From Aureimonas sp. AU12 (GTDB lineage: Bacteria; Pseudomonadota; Alphaproteobacteria; Rhizobiales; Rhizobiaceae), in contig NZ_BBWH01000034.1 in the NCBI RefSeq assembly GCF_001463705.1, positions 1-64,000 of the forward strand: 64,000 nt of DNA. Reading direction: 5' to 3'. Numbering within the stretch: position 1 is the first letter of the stretch; the number at the start of each line of letters is the position of its first letter. The translations under genes and the position numbers were made by a program. This document shows positions 57,428 through 64,000 of this stretch, in pieces. The notes beneath the pieces were generated by a model, which saw only the letters and a program-made list of their open reading frames with translations, had not been told where the DNA came from and did no database searches.

Positions 57428-58476
57428 CCCCCACCAAGACCGATGCGGCGCTCGACGTCGCCCCCCTTCATGCCGCCCCCCTTCATGCACCGGGCCATGC
57501 GCCGCGCGTGCGCCGGACCAACTGGCGCGATCGCTTCATGGCCAATGGCAGCGTCGCCTCGATCGCGATCTTCTTCGCCCTCGTCTGCCTTCTCTTCACG
57601 CTGACCACCGACGCCTTCCTCACCACGCCGAACCTTCTCAACATCATCCGCCAGTCGGCCCCGCTCCTCATCGTCGCGGCCACCATGACCTTCGTCATCA
57701 CAACCGGCGGCATCGATCTTTCGGTCGGCTCGGTGCTGGCGCTGGTCTGCGCGCTCTCGGCGGCGCTCCTGCAGTTCGGTCTGCCCTGGCCGGTGGTGAT
57801 CCTCGCCATGCTGGCGCTCGGCGCACTCGTCGGTGCGATGCAGGGCTTCTTCGTCGCCTACGAGGGCATTCCCGCCTTCATCGTGACGCTGGCCGGCCTC
57901 TCGGTGATCCGGGGCCTGGCGCTCCTCATCACCGGCGGCTACTCGATCCCCATCGCGCCCGACAGCCCGTTCGTGATCATGGGTCGCGGCTGGTTCCTCG
58001 GTGTGCCCATTCCCGCCTGGATCGCGCTCGCCGCGCTGATCATCGCCTGGATCGCCTTCAACCAGACGCGGTTCGGCCGCTACGTCACCGGCATCGGCGC
58101 CAATGCCGAGGCGGTGCGCCGGGCCGGCGTCGACACGCGCTTCACCACGATGATGGTCTACGTCCTCTCCTCCAGCGCCGCCGCGCTCGCCGGCATCGTG
58201 CTGGCGGGGCGGCTCGGTTCGGGCTCGTCCAATTCCGGCCAGGGCTTCGAGCTGGAGGTGATCGCCGCCGTGGTGCTCGGCGGCACCAGCCTCTTCGGCG
58301 GGCGCGGCACGCTGGTCGGCACTGTTCTCGGCGCGCTCACCGTCTCGGTGATCGCCAACGGGCTGATCCTCTCGCACATGTCGCCTTTCCTGACGCCGAT
58401 CATCACCGGCTGCATCATCCTCGTCGCGATCTGGCTGAACTTCCGCCTGTTCCGCGGCGCGTCCCGCAAGCGCTGA
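57424..58476 (+). CDS. Ribose-type ABC transporter permease
   Basis: A 350-aa inner-membrane permease of the BPD_transp_2 family. A soluble N-terminus of about 38 residues is followed by eight to ten hydrophobic segments. The hallmark FVITTGGIDLSVGSVLALVCALSA is intact. Also typical are YEGIPAFIVTLAGLSVIRGLALL, NQTRFGRYVTGIGANAEAVRRAGV and VIAAVVLGGTSLFGGRGT. The start overlaps the ATPase stop by 4 nt. It is the only permease, so it presumably forms a homodimer. Confidence 0.95.
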   Translation: MTPTKTDAALDVAPLHAAPLHAPGHAPRVRRTNWRDRFMANGSVASIAIFFALVCLLFTLTTDAFLTTPNLLNIIRQSAPLLIVAATMTFVITTGGIDLSVGSVLALVCALSAALLQFGLPWPVVILAMLALGALVGAMQGFFVAYEGIPAFIVTLAGLSVIRGLALLITGGYSIPIAPDSPFVIMGRGWFLGVPIPAWIALAALIIAWIAFNQTRFGRYVTGIGANAEAVRRAGVDTRFTTMMVYVLSSSAAALAGIVLAGRLGSGSSNSGQGFELEVIAAVVLGGTSLFGGRGTLVGTVLGALTVSVIANGLILSHMSPFLTPIITGCIILVAIWLNFRLFRGASRKR

Positions 58477-58480
58477 CCCG

Positions 58481-59569
58481 ATGGAACTCGACTTCCAGCC
58501 CCGCACCCCCGCGCCCACCGGCATCGGCGTCGCCACCGGCCATGCGATGACCGTCGCGGGACCGATCCCGGTCGAAGACATGGGCGTCACGCTCATGCAC
58601 GAGCACATCTTCATCGACGGCGAAAAGTCGTGGTCCTGCCCGTGCCATCCCGATCTTCGCGCGATGGCCGAGGAGCCCGTGCACATGGGCATCATCGGCG
58701 AGCTGCGGATGAACCCCTACATCAACCGCGACAACGTCTCGCTGACCGACAGCGACCTGGCGCTCTCCGAGCTCAAGCTCTTCCAGGCGCTCGGCGGCCA
58801 CACGGTGGTCGATCCCACCAATATCGGCATCGGCCGCGATCCGCAGAAGCTCGCGCGCATCTCGCGCATGAGCGGGCTGAAGATCGTGATGGGCTCGGGC
58901 TTCTATCTCGAGCACACCCATCCCGACTGGCTGAAGCGGATGGATGTCGACGAGGTGACGGAGTTCCTCGTCCACGATGTCGGCGGCGCGGCCGAGAAGC
59001 CGGAGGTCATCGCCGGCATCATCGGCGAGGTCGGGGTGTCCAAGGACTTCACGGCCGAGGAGCGCAAGTCGCTGCGGGCCTCGGCGCGGGCTTCGGCGCG
59101 CACCGGCGTGCCCCTGTCGATCCACCTGCCGGGCTGGGAGCGCCTCGCCCACGAGGTGCTCGACATCGTGGAAGGCGAGGGGGCCGATCTCAGGCACACC
59201 GTGCTCTGCCACATGAACCCCAGCCACGACGACCTGCCCTACCAGAGCGCGCTGGCCCAACGCGGCGCGTTCCTGGAATACGACATGATCGGCATGGACT
59301 ATTACTATGCCGACGCCGACTCGCAGTCGCCCTCCGACGAGGAGAACGCCCGCGCCATCCGTTCGCTGGCGGATCTCGGCCATGCCGACCGGCTGCTGCT
59401 CAGCCAGGACGTCTTCCTCAAGATGATGCTGACCCGCTTCGGCGGCTTCGGCTACGCCTACATCCTCAAGCACTTCGTGCCGCGCCTGAAGCGCCACGGC
59501 CTCGACGCGGCCGTGATCGACCGGATGCTCGTCGACAACCCGCGCGCCGTCTTCTCCTCAGCGGCGTAA
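58481..59569 (+). CDS. Phosphotriesterase-homology (PHP-type) metallohydrolase
   Basis: A 362-aa TIM-barrel binuclear-metal hydrolase of the phosphotriesterase family. The predicted metal ligands are all present: His40 and His42 in LMHEHIF, His215 in SIHLPG, His244 in LCHMNPS and Asp310 in SQDVF. The bridging position holds Glu183 (GEVG) instead of carboxylated lysine, as in E. coli PHP. Family members hydrolyse lactones, phosphate esters or acylated sugars, and rarely organophosphates. It lies 5 nt after the permease gene and is part of the catabolic operon. The natural substrate is probably a lactone or ester form of the imported compound. Confidence 0.92.
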   Translation: MELDFQPRTPAPTGIGVATGHAMTVAGPIPVEDMGVTLMHEHIFIDGEKSWSCPCHPDLRAMAEEPVHMGIIGELRMNPYINRDNVSLTDSDLALSELKLFQALGGHTVVDPTNIGIGRDPQKLARISRMSGLKIVMGSGFYLEHTHPDWLKRMDVDEVTEFLVHDVGGAAEKPEVIAGIIGEVGVSKDFTAEERKSLRASARASARTGVPLSIHLPGWERLAHEVLDIVEGEGADLRHTVLCHMNPSHDDLPYQSALAQRGAFLEYDMIGMDYYYADADSQSPSDEENARAIRSLADLGHADRLLLSQDVFLKMMLTRFGGFGYAYILKHFVPRLKRHGLDAAVIDRMLVDNPRAVFSSAA

Positions 59570-59612
59570 AGCGCTCCCTTCCTCCTCGTCTTCTTCCCAA
59601 GGAAACAGCATC

Positions 59613-60383
59613 ATGTCCCGATCCAAGGTCCTCCTCGCGGGCGAATCCTGGGTGTCCACCGCGACGCACATCAAGGGCTTCGACCAGTTCCCGACCGTCA
59701 CCTACCACCAGGGCGCGGACGAACTCCTCGCGGCGCTGAAGGACAGCCCGTTCGACATCACCTTCATGCCCGCCCATGCCGCGCAGCGCGACTTCCCGCA
59801 GACGATCGAGGGCTTACGCGAATACGACGCGGTGATCCTGTCCGACATCGGCGCCAACACGCTGCTGCTGCATCCCGACACGTGGATCCATTCCAAGACC
59901 ACCCCGAACCGGCTGAAGCTCCTGCGCCAGTATGTCGAGGAAGGCGGCGCGCTCCTGATGTTCGGCGGCTACTACTCGTTCCAGGGCATCAACGGCGGTG
60001 CGCGCTATGCCCGCACCCCGGTCGAGGACGTGCTGCCCGTGACGTGCCTGCGCTTCGACGACCGCGTCGAGGTGCCCGAGGGCTTCACGCCGGTGGTGAC
60101 GGGCGCCGCCTCGCACCCGATCCTTGAGGGGCTCGGGGCCGAGTGGCCGGTGCTTCTGGGCTACAACGAGGTCGAGCTGAAGCCGGGCGCCGAGGTTCTC
60201 GCCACCGTCTCCACCGAATACGGCTCGCAGCCGCTCCTCGTCACCGGCACCTACGGCAAGGGCCGCTCGGTGGTCTGGACCTCGGACGTCGGCCCGCATT
60301 GGCTGCCCTCGACCTTCATCGCCTGGGAGGGCTACGCCAAGCTCTTCGCCGCGATGCTCGCCTGGTCCATCGCCAAGGATTGA
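59613..60383 (+). CDS. ThuA/glutamine-amidotransferase-like protein
   Basis: A 256-aa protein with a class-I glutamine-amidotransferase/ThuA-like flavodoxin fold. It has VLLAGESWVSTATHIKGFDQF, YDAVILSDIGANTLLLHP and VEEGGALLMFGGYYSFQG. There the residue corresponding to the nucleophile position is Gly/Tyr rather than Cys, so amidotransferase activity is unlikely. The end GKGRSVVWTSDVGPHWLP resembles the wider family of sugar-pathway proteins. AAGGAA lies about 8 nt upstream of the ATG. It lies between the PHP-type hydrolase and the PfkB kinase genes. Function unknown; ThuA relatives act in disaccharide/3-keto-sugar metabolism. Confidence 0.85.
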   Translation: MSRSKVLLAGESWVSTATHIKGFDQFPTVTYHQGADELLAALKDSPFDITFMPAHAAQRDFPQTIEGLREYDAVILSDIGANTLLLHPDTWIHSKTTPNRLKLLRQYVEEGGALLMFGGYYSFQGINGGARYARTPVEDVLPVTCLRFDDRVEVPEGFTPVVTGAASHPILEGLGAEWPVLLGYNEVELKPGAEVLATVSTEYGSQPLLVTGTYGKGRSVVWTSDVGPHWLPSTFIAWEGYAKLFAAMLAWSIAKD

Positions 60384-60388
60384 GGCCG

Positions 60389-61315
60389 ATGGCGGGTCCG
60401 GCCTCCACCGTCCACGTCGTCGGCAATGCCGGGCTCGACACGACGTTTCGCTTGGTGCGCCTGCCCGCGCCCGGCGAAACGCTGAACGCCGACGGCGGCG
60501 GGCAGGGCCTCGGCGGCAAGGGCGCCAACCAGGCGGTGGCCGCGAGCCGCACCAGCGCGCGCGTCACCCTCCATGCGGCGCTGGGGTCGGACGCTGCCGC
60601 GGGCACCATCCGCGAGCGGCTGGCGGCTGAAAGCCTCGACCTTGCCGGATTGGTGACGGCGGCGGGGCCGAGCGACAGCTCCGCCATCCTCGTCGACGCC
60701 GTCGGCGAGAACGCCATCGCCACGCTCAACGATCGCGCGCGCGGCTTCGACCCGCTGGCGGGGACGGGCCTGACGGCCCGCCTCGCGCCCGGAGACATCC
60801 TCCTGATGCAGGGCAACCTGCCGGCGGGGGTCACGCAAGCCTGCCTCGCCTTCGCGCGGGCGCGCGGTGCGACGACGATCTTGAACGCCAGCCCGCTCGA
60901 TGAGCGCGAGACGTGGCGCCTCGACGCCGTCGACTGGCTCGTGGTCAATGCCGGCGAGGCCGGGACGTTGACCGGCGCGGATGACCCTGCCGTCGCTGCC
61001 GCCCGCTTGCGGGCGCTCGGCGCGGCGCAGGTGATCGTCAGCCTCGGCGCCGGCGGCGCACTGATGGTGGATACGGCCGGCACGCGGCAGTTTCCCGCCG
61101 CGCCCGTCACGCCGCTCGACACGAGCGGGGCAGGCGACGTCCTCTGCGGCGTCTTCACCGGGCTCCTCGCGCGAGGGCATACATCGACGCGGGCCTTGCG
61201 CCTCGCCGTCACGGCGGCCGGCATCGCGGTGACGCGGCCGGGCACGCTGGAATCCTGTCCGAGCGCCGCCGAGATCGCCGCGCTCCTCCTGTCAGAACCG
61301 AAAGATCCGTCATGA
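60389..61315 (+). CDS. PfkB-family carbohydrate kinase (ribokinase-like)
   Basis: A 308-aa sugar/nucleoside kinase. The first PfkB signature GGQGLGGKGANQAVAASR is followed by TLHAALGSDAAA. The second, TPLDTSGAGDVLCGVFTGLL, contains the catalytic Asp and anion hole. The protein resembles ribokinase but lacks the adenosine-kinase lid insert. GAGG lies 3 nt upstream of the ATG, and the gene starts 5 nt after the ThuA-like stop. It probably phosphorylates the imported sugar or nucleoside, or a product of the hydrolases. Confidence 0.93.
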   Translation: MAGPASTVHVVGNAGLDTTFRLVRLPAPGETLNADGGGQGLGGKGANQAVAASRTSARVTLHAALGSDAAAGTIRERLAAESLDLAGLVTAAGPSDSSAILVDAVGENAIATLNDRARGFDPLAGTGLTARLAPGDILLMQGNLPAGVTQACLAFARARGATTILNASPLDERETWRLDAVDWLVVNAGEAGTLTGADDPAVAAARLRALGAAQVIVSLGAGGALMVDTAGTRQFPAAPVTPLDTSGAGDVLCGVFTGLLARGHTSTRALRLAVTAAGIAVTRPGTLESCPSAAEIAALLLSEPKDPS

Positions 61316-62163
61316 GCACCCAACCCATCGGCCCCCAACCCATTGGACAAGTCGGCGGCGACGCCATCACGGCGATCTTCGGCCGTTCGAAGGCGATCAT
61401 CGGCGTCGTCCACCTCCTGCCGCTGCCCGGTAGTCCCCGCTTCGACGGCGAGGCGGTGGAGGCGATCTACGCCCGCGGGCTGAATGACGCGATCGCCTAT
61501 CTCGCCAACGGCTGCGACGGCGTCATCGTCGAGAACCACGGCGACGTGCCTTTCGCCAAGCCCGACGACATCGGCCCCGAGACCGCCGCGCACATGAGCG
61601 TCGTCGCCGACCGGATCAGGCGCGAACTTGGGAAGCCCATCGGCATCAACGTGCTCGCCAACGCCTCGATTCCCGCGCTCGCCATCGCCAGCGCGTCGGG
61701 CGCCGCCTTCGTGCGCGTCAACCAGTGGGCCAACGCCTATGTCGCCAACGAGGGCTTCATCGAGGGCGAGGCCGCCCGCGCCATGCGCTACCGCGCGCAG
61801 CTTCGCGCCAAGGGCATCCGCATCTTCGCCGACGCGCATGTGAAGCACGGCGCGCACGCCATCGTCGCCGACCGCCCGGTGGAGGAGCAGGTCAAGGACC
61901 TCGTCTTCTTCGACGCCGATGCGGTGATCGCCACTGGCCAGCGCACCGGCCATGCGGCGGATCTCAGCTACATCCGCATGATCAAGGAAGCGTCCGGCCT
62001 GCCGACGCTGGTCGGCAGCGGCGTGACGCCCGAGAACGCCCGCGACATTCTCGACATCGTCGACGGGGTGATCGTCGCCAGCTCCCTGAAGCACGACGGC
62101 GTCTGGTGGAACCCGGTCGAGCCCGAGCGCGTCAAGCGCTTCATCGCCGGCCTCGGGCGGTGA
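61312..62163 (+). CDS. BtpA/SgcQ-family TIM-barrel protein
   Basis: A 283-aa protein of the BtpA family, named for a cyanobacterial photosystem I assembly factor. Most bacterial members, such as SgcQ, lie in sugar operons and have no assigned reaction. Family blocks are IIGVVHLLPLPGSPRF, YLANGCDGVIVENHGDVPF, INVLANASIPALAIASASGAAFVRVN, FADAHVKHGAHA, and VLVGSGVTPENA-like VGSGVTPENARD. The last resembles a phosphate-binding loop of TIM-barrel enzymes. It overlaps the kinase by 4 nt. A phosphosugar or phosphonucleoside substrate, cleaved or isomerised after the kinase step, is a reasonable inference. Confidence 0.9.
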   Translation: MSTQPIGPQPIGQVGGDAITAIFGRSKAIIGVVHLLPLPGSPRFDGEAVEAIYARGLNDAIAYLANGCDGVIVENHGDVPFAKPDDIGPETAAHMSVVADRIRRELGKPIGINVLANASIPALAIASASGAAFVRVNQWANAYVANEGFIEGEAARAMRYRAQLRAKGIRIFADAHVKHGAHAIVADRPVEEQVKDLVFFDADAVIATGQRTGHAADLSYIRMIKEASGLPTLVGSGVTPENARDILDIVDGVIVASSLKHDGVWWNPVEPERVKRFIAGLGR

Positions 62164-63401
62164 GCGCGGCGCCTCCCCGCATCGATGCCGACCGGCTGCT
62201 GAAACGCCTCGACGCCTTCGCGGCGGTCGGCGCCACGCCGCGCGGCGGGGTCGATCGTCAGGCGCTCACCGTGGGCGACCGCGAGGTGCGTGCGATGCTG
62301 GCGGGGCTCGGCGTCGCACGCGGCTTCACGGTAGAGCAGGACGCAGCCGCAAATCTATTCCTGCGCCGGTCCGGCACGGACGGCGCGTTGCCGCCGCTCC
62401 TTCTCGGCAGCCATCTCGACACCCAGCCGACCGGCGGGCGCTTCGACGGAGCGCTCGGCGTCCTCGCCGGCTTCGAGGTGCTGGAGGCGCTGGAGGATGC
62501 CGGCGTCGCCACGCGCCGCGCGGTCGAACTGGCGGTCTGGACCAACGAGGAGGGCAGCCGCTTCCTGCCGGGCTGCCTGGGGTCGCAGGCCTTCGCCGCC
62601 GGCGCGCTGTCGCCCGAATGGGCGGGCCGTCATGGACCGGACGGCGCGCGGCTCGGCGACGAGCTGGCGGCGACGCTCGACGCCCTGCCCGGCGCGGCCC
62701 TTCGCCCGCTCGGCCGGCCGATCTCGGCCTATCTCGAACTCCATATCGAGCAGGGACCGGTGCTCGAGCGCGAGGGCCTCGCCATCGGCGCGGTGACGGG
62801 CATCCAGGGCACGCGCTGGCTGGAGGTGACGATCACCGGCGCCGCCGCCCATGCCGGCACGACGCCGCCCGCCTATCGCCGCGATCCGATGGTGGCCGCG
62901 GCCGCCGCGCTTCACCGGCTCGCAGGGGTGATGGCACGCGATGGGCTGGCGCGCCTGACGGTCGGGCGCATCCGGGCCGAACCCGGCTCGATCAACGCCG
63001 TTCCCGAGCGCGTCGTCCTCACGCTGGACCTGCGCCATCCAGACGCCGAGGCGCTCGACGCCATCGAGCGCATGGTGCGCGAGGAACTGGGGCAAGCGGC
63101 CACGGAGGCCCGCTGCGAGGCGAGCGCGACGGTGGTCTTCGACATGGCGCCGGTGGCCTTCGACGCGGCGATGGTGGCGCTGGTGGAGGCGTCGGCCGCA
63201 GTGGCCGGCCACGCCTCGCGCCGCCTCGTCTCCGGCGCCTTCCACGACGCGCTGTTCCTCGCGCGCCTCGCCCCCGCCGCGATGATCTTCGTGCCCTGCC
63301 GCGACGGGATCAGCCACAACGAGGCCGAGTTCGTCGAACCGCGCTTCGCGGTGGCGGGCGCCGAGACGCTGCTGGAGGCGACGCTTCGGGCGGCGGTTTG
63401 A
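62160..63401 (+). CDS. M20-family carbamoylase/hydantoinase-type hydrolase
   Basis: A 413-aa Zn- or Mn-dependent amidohydrolase of the allantoate/N-carbamoyl-amino-acid hydrolase group (AmaB type). Metal ligands lie in GSHLDTQPTGGRFDGALGVL and TNEEGSRF. ELHIEQGPVLE and GAAAHAGTTP follow, the latter in the dimerisation domain. The end GAFHDALFLARLAP and CRDGISHNEAEF complete the site. It starts with GTG at 62160 in 4-nt overlap with the BtpA gene. It cleaves carbamoyl or ureido groups in known relatives. This suggests the imported compound has a ureido or amide nitrogen, or derives from a nucleobase. Confidence 0.93.
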   Translation: MSAAPPRIDADRLLKRLDAFAAVGATPRGGVDRQALTVGDREVRAMLAGLGVARGFTVEQDAAANLFLRRSGTDGALPPLLLGSHLDTQPTGGRFDGALGVLAGFEVLEALEDAGVATRRAVELAVWTNEEGSRFLPGCLGSQAFAAGALSPEWAGRHGPDGARLGDELAATLDALPGAALRPLGRPISAYLELHIEQGPVLEREGLAIGAVTGIQGTRWLEVTITGAAAHAGTTPPAYRRDPMVAAAAALHRLAGVMARDGLARLTVGRIRAEPGSINAVPERVVLTLDLRHPDAEALDAIERMVREELGQAATEARCEASATVVFDMAPVAFDAAMVALVEASAAVAGHASRRLVSGAFHDALFLARLAPAAMIFVPCRDGISHNEAEFVEPRFAVAGAETLLEATLRAAV

Positions 63402-63540
63402 GGGCAGCGGTCCGTTCCGAGTGGCGCTCGGTGCCCGTCGCCGGGTTGGCTGGCTGCTCGGCCGTTTCGCAGCCCGCGCCAAGCGATGGAGCCCGCCCGG
63501 CGTCCGTGCGTTGATGGCGTGAACCCCACGGGAGACTGCC

Positions 63541-63978
63541 ATGACCGATATGACCCTGTCCGACCTGTCCGACGCCATGCGCGACATCGACTTCTGCATG
63601 CTGTCGACGCGCACCGAGGGCGGCGCCATCGCCGCGCGGCCGATGAGCAACAATGGCGACGTCGCCTACGAGGGCGACTCGTTCTTCTTCACCTACGAGA
63701 CGGCGCGCACCGTCTCCGACATCGAGCGCGACCCGAAGGTCGGGCTCGGCTTCCAGGGCAAGAAGGGCCTTCTCGGCAAGCCGCCGCTCTTCATCTCGGT
63801 CGAGGGCGTCGCCGAGCTGATCCGCGACAAGGCCGTCTTCGAGGCGCACTGGACCAAGGATCTCGACACTTGGTTCAAGGACGGCATCGACACGCCCGGC
63901 ATCGTGCTGGTCAAGGTCCATGCCGCGCGCATCCATTACTGGAACGGCGAGGACGAGGGCGAAATACCGGTTCGCTGA
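63541..63978 (+). CDS. PNPOx-like (general stress protein 26-type) protein
   Basis: A 145-aa split-barrel flavin-binding-type protein. It has LSDAMRDIDFCMLSTRTEGGAIAARPMSNNGDV, DSFFFTYETARTVSDIERDPKVGLGFQG and ISVEGVAELIRDKAVFEAHW, ending VKVHAARIHYWNGED. Relatives are annotated as pyridoxamine 5'-phosphate oxidase-like or stress proteins and bind FMN or F420. GGGAG lies about 8 nt upstream of the ATG. It is a separate gene 139 nt after the operon, with no direct link to it. The gene is complete; the window ends 22 nt later. Confidence 0.9.
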   Translation: MTDMTLSDLSDAMRDIDFCMLSTRTEGGAIAARPMSNNGDVAYEGDSFFFTYETARTVSDIERDPKVGLGFQGKKGLLGKPPLFISVEGVAELIRDKAVFEAHWTKDLDTWFKDGIDTPGIVLVKVHAARIHYWNGEDEGEIPVR

Positions 63979-64000
63979 TCCCGCGTCTTTCACGAGCCGA

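Overview
The window is very GC-rich, densely packed bacterial DNA. It looks like the chromosome or a large replicon of an alphaproteobacterium, most likely in the Hyphomicrobiales. Pointers are a MucR/Ros one-finger regulator, a DUF1127 mini-protein, a CtrA-type TTAA-N7-TTAA site, an ssu cluster, and many periplasmic-binding-protein sugar importers. There is one tRNA gene (Leu, GAG anticodon), no rRNA, no CRISPR array, no transposase and no phage module. This is a catabolic/transport accessory region rather than core housekeeping DNA.

Layout. 0.1-4.4 kb: a polar amino-acid ABC importer whose binding-protein gene is separated from its permease and ATPase genes by an opposite-strand EamA exporter. 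4.4-10.9 kb: small envelope proteins, a secreted protein, an aldehyde dehydrogenase, an exported MsrA and an HNH protein. 11-26 kb: a divergent locus around a GntR regulator. It has a ribose-type importer, a FucU mutarotase, an aldo/keto reductase, a lactonase-like amidohydrolase, a UxaA-family dehydratase, a GMC oxidoreductase, an SDR and two iron-type alcohol dehydrogenases. This fits non-phosphorylating breakdown of L-fucose or a similar (deoxy)sugar. 26-28 kb: a basic protein with an AT-hook-like motif, MucR, tRNA-Leu and a short hypothetical gene. 28.4-33 kb: alkanesulfonate uptake and desulfonation (flavin reductase, ssuA, ssuD, ssuC, ssuB). 33-38 kb: a large MscS-type channel, an exported esterase and an exported PRC-barrel-like protein.

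38.2-43.6 kb: a Gfo/Idh/MocA dehydrogenase plus a CUT1 sugar importer (two permeases, binding protein, ATPase). 43.8-53.9 kb: two divergent operons. The leftward one carries an NTF2-like protein, an MlrC-type (M81) protein and a fold-III PLP enzyme. The rightward one carries RidA, an RpiR regulator, an SDR, a GH20 hexosaminidase, a second MlrC-type protein and an MFS carrier. 54.1 kb: DUF1127. 54.8-63.4 kb: an XRE-cupin regulator followed by a tightly coupled eight-gene operon: binding protein, half-size ATPase, permease, phosphotriesterase-homology protein, ThuA-like amidotransferase-fold protein, PfkB kinase, BtpA-family protein and M20 carbamoylase/hydantoinase-type hydrolase. I know of no described pathway with this combination, so it is the best candidate here for an undescribed catabolic system. 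The window ends with a PNPOx-like protein.

Non-coding structure. Strong hairpins or tandem palindromes follow the binding-protein genes of the ABC operons. A family of palindromic elements (CTAGAG end, GAAGCG/CGCTTC core, GAGCGCAT end) lies at gene 3' ends and often contains the stop codons. A separate perfect 19-bp inverted repeat encodes the C-terminus of the NTF2-like gene. Several clean inverted repeats are plausible operators.
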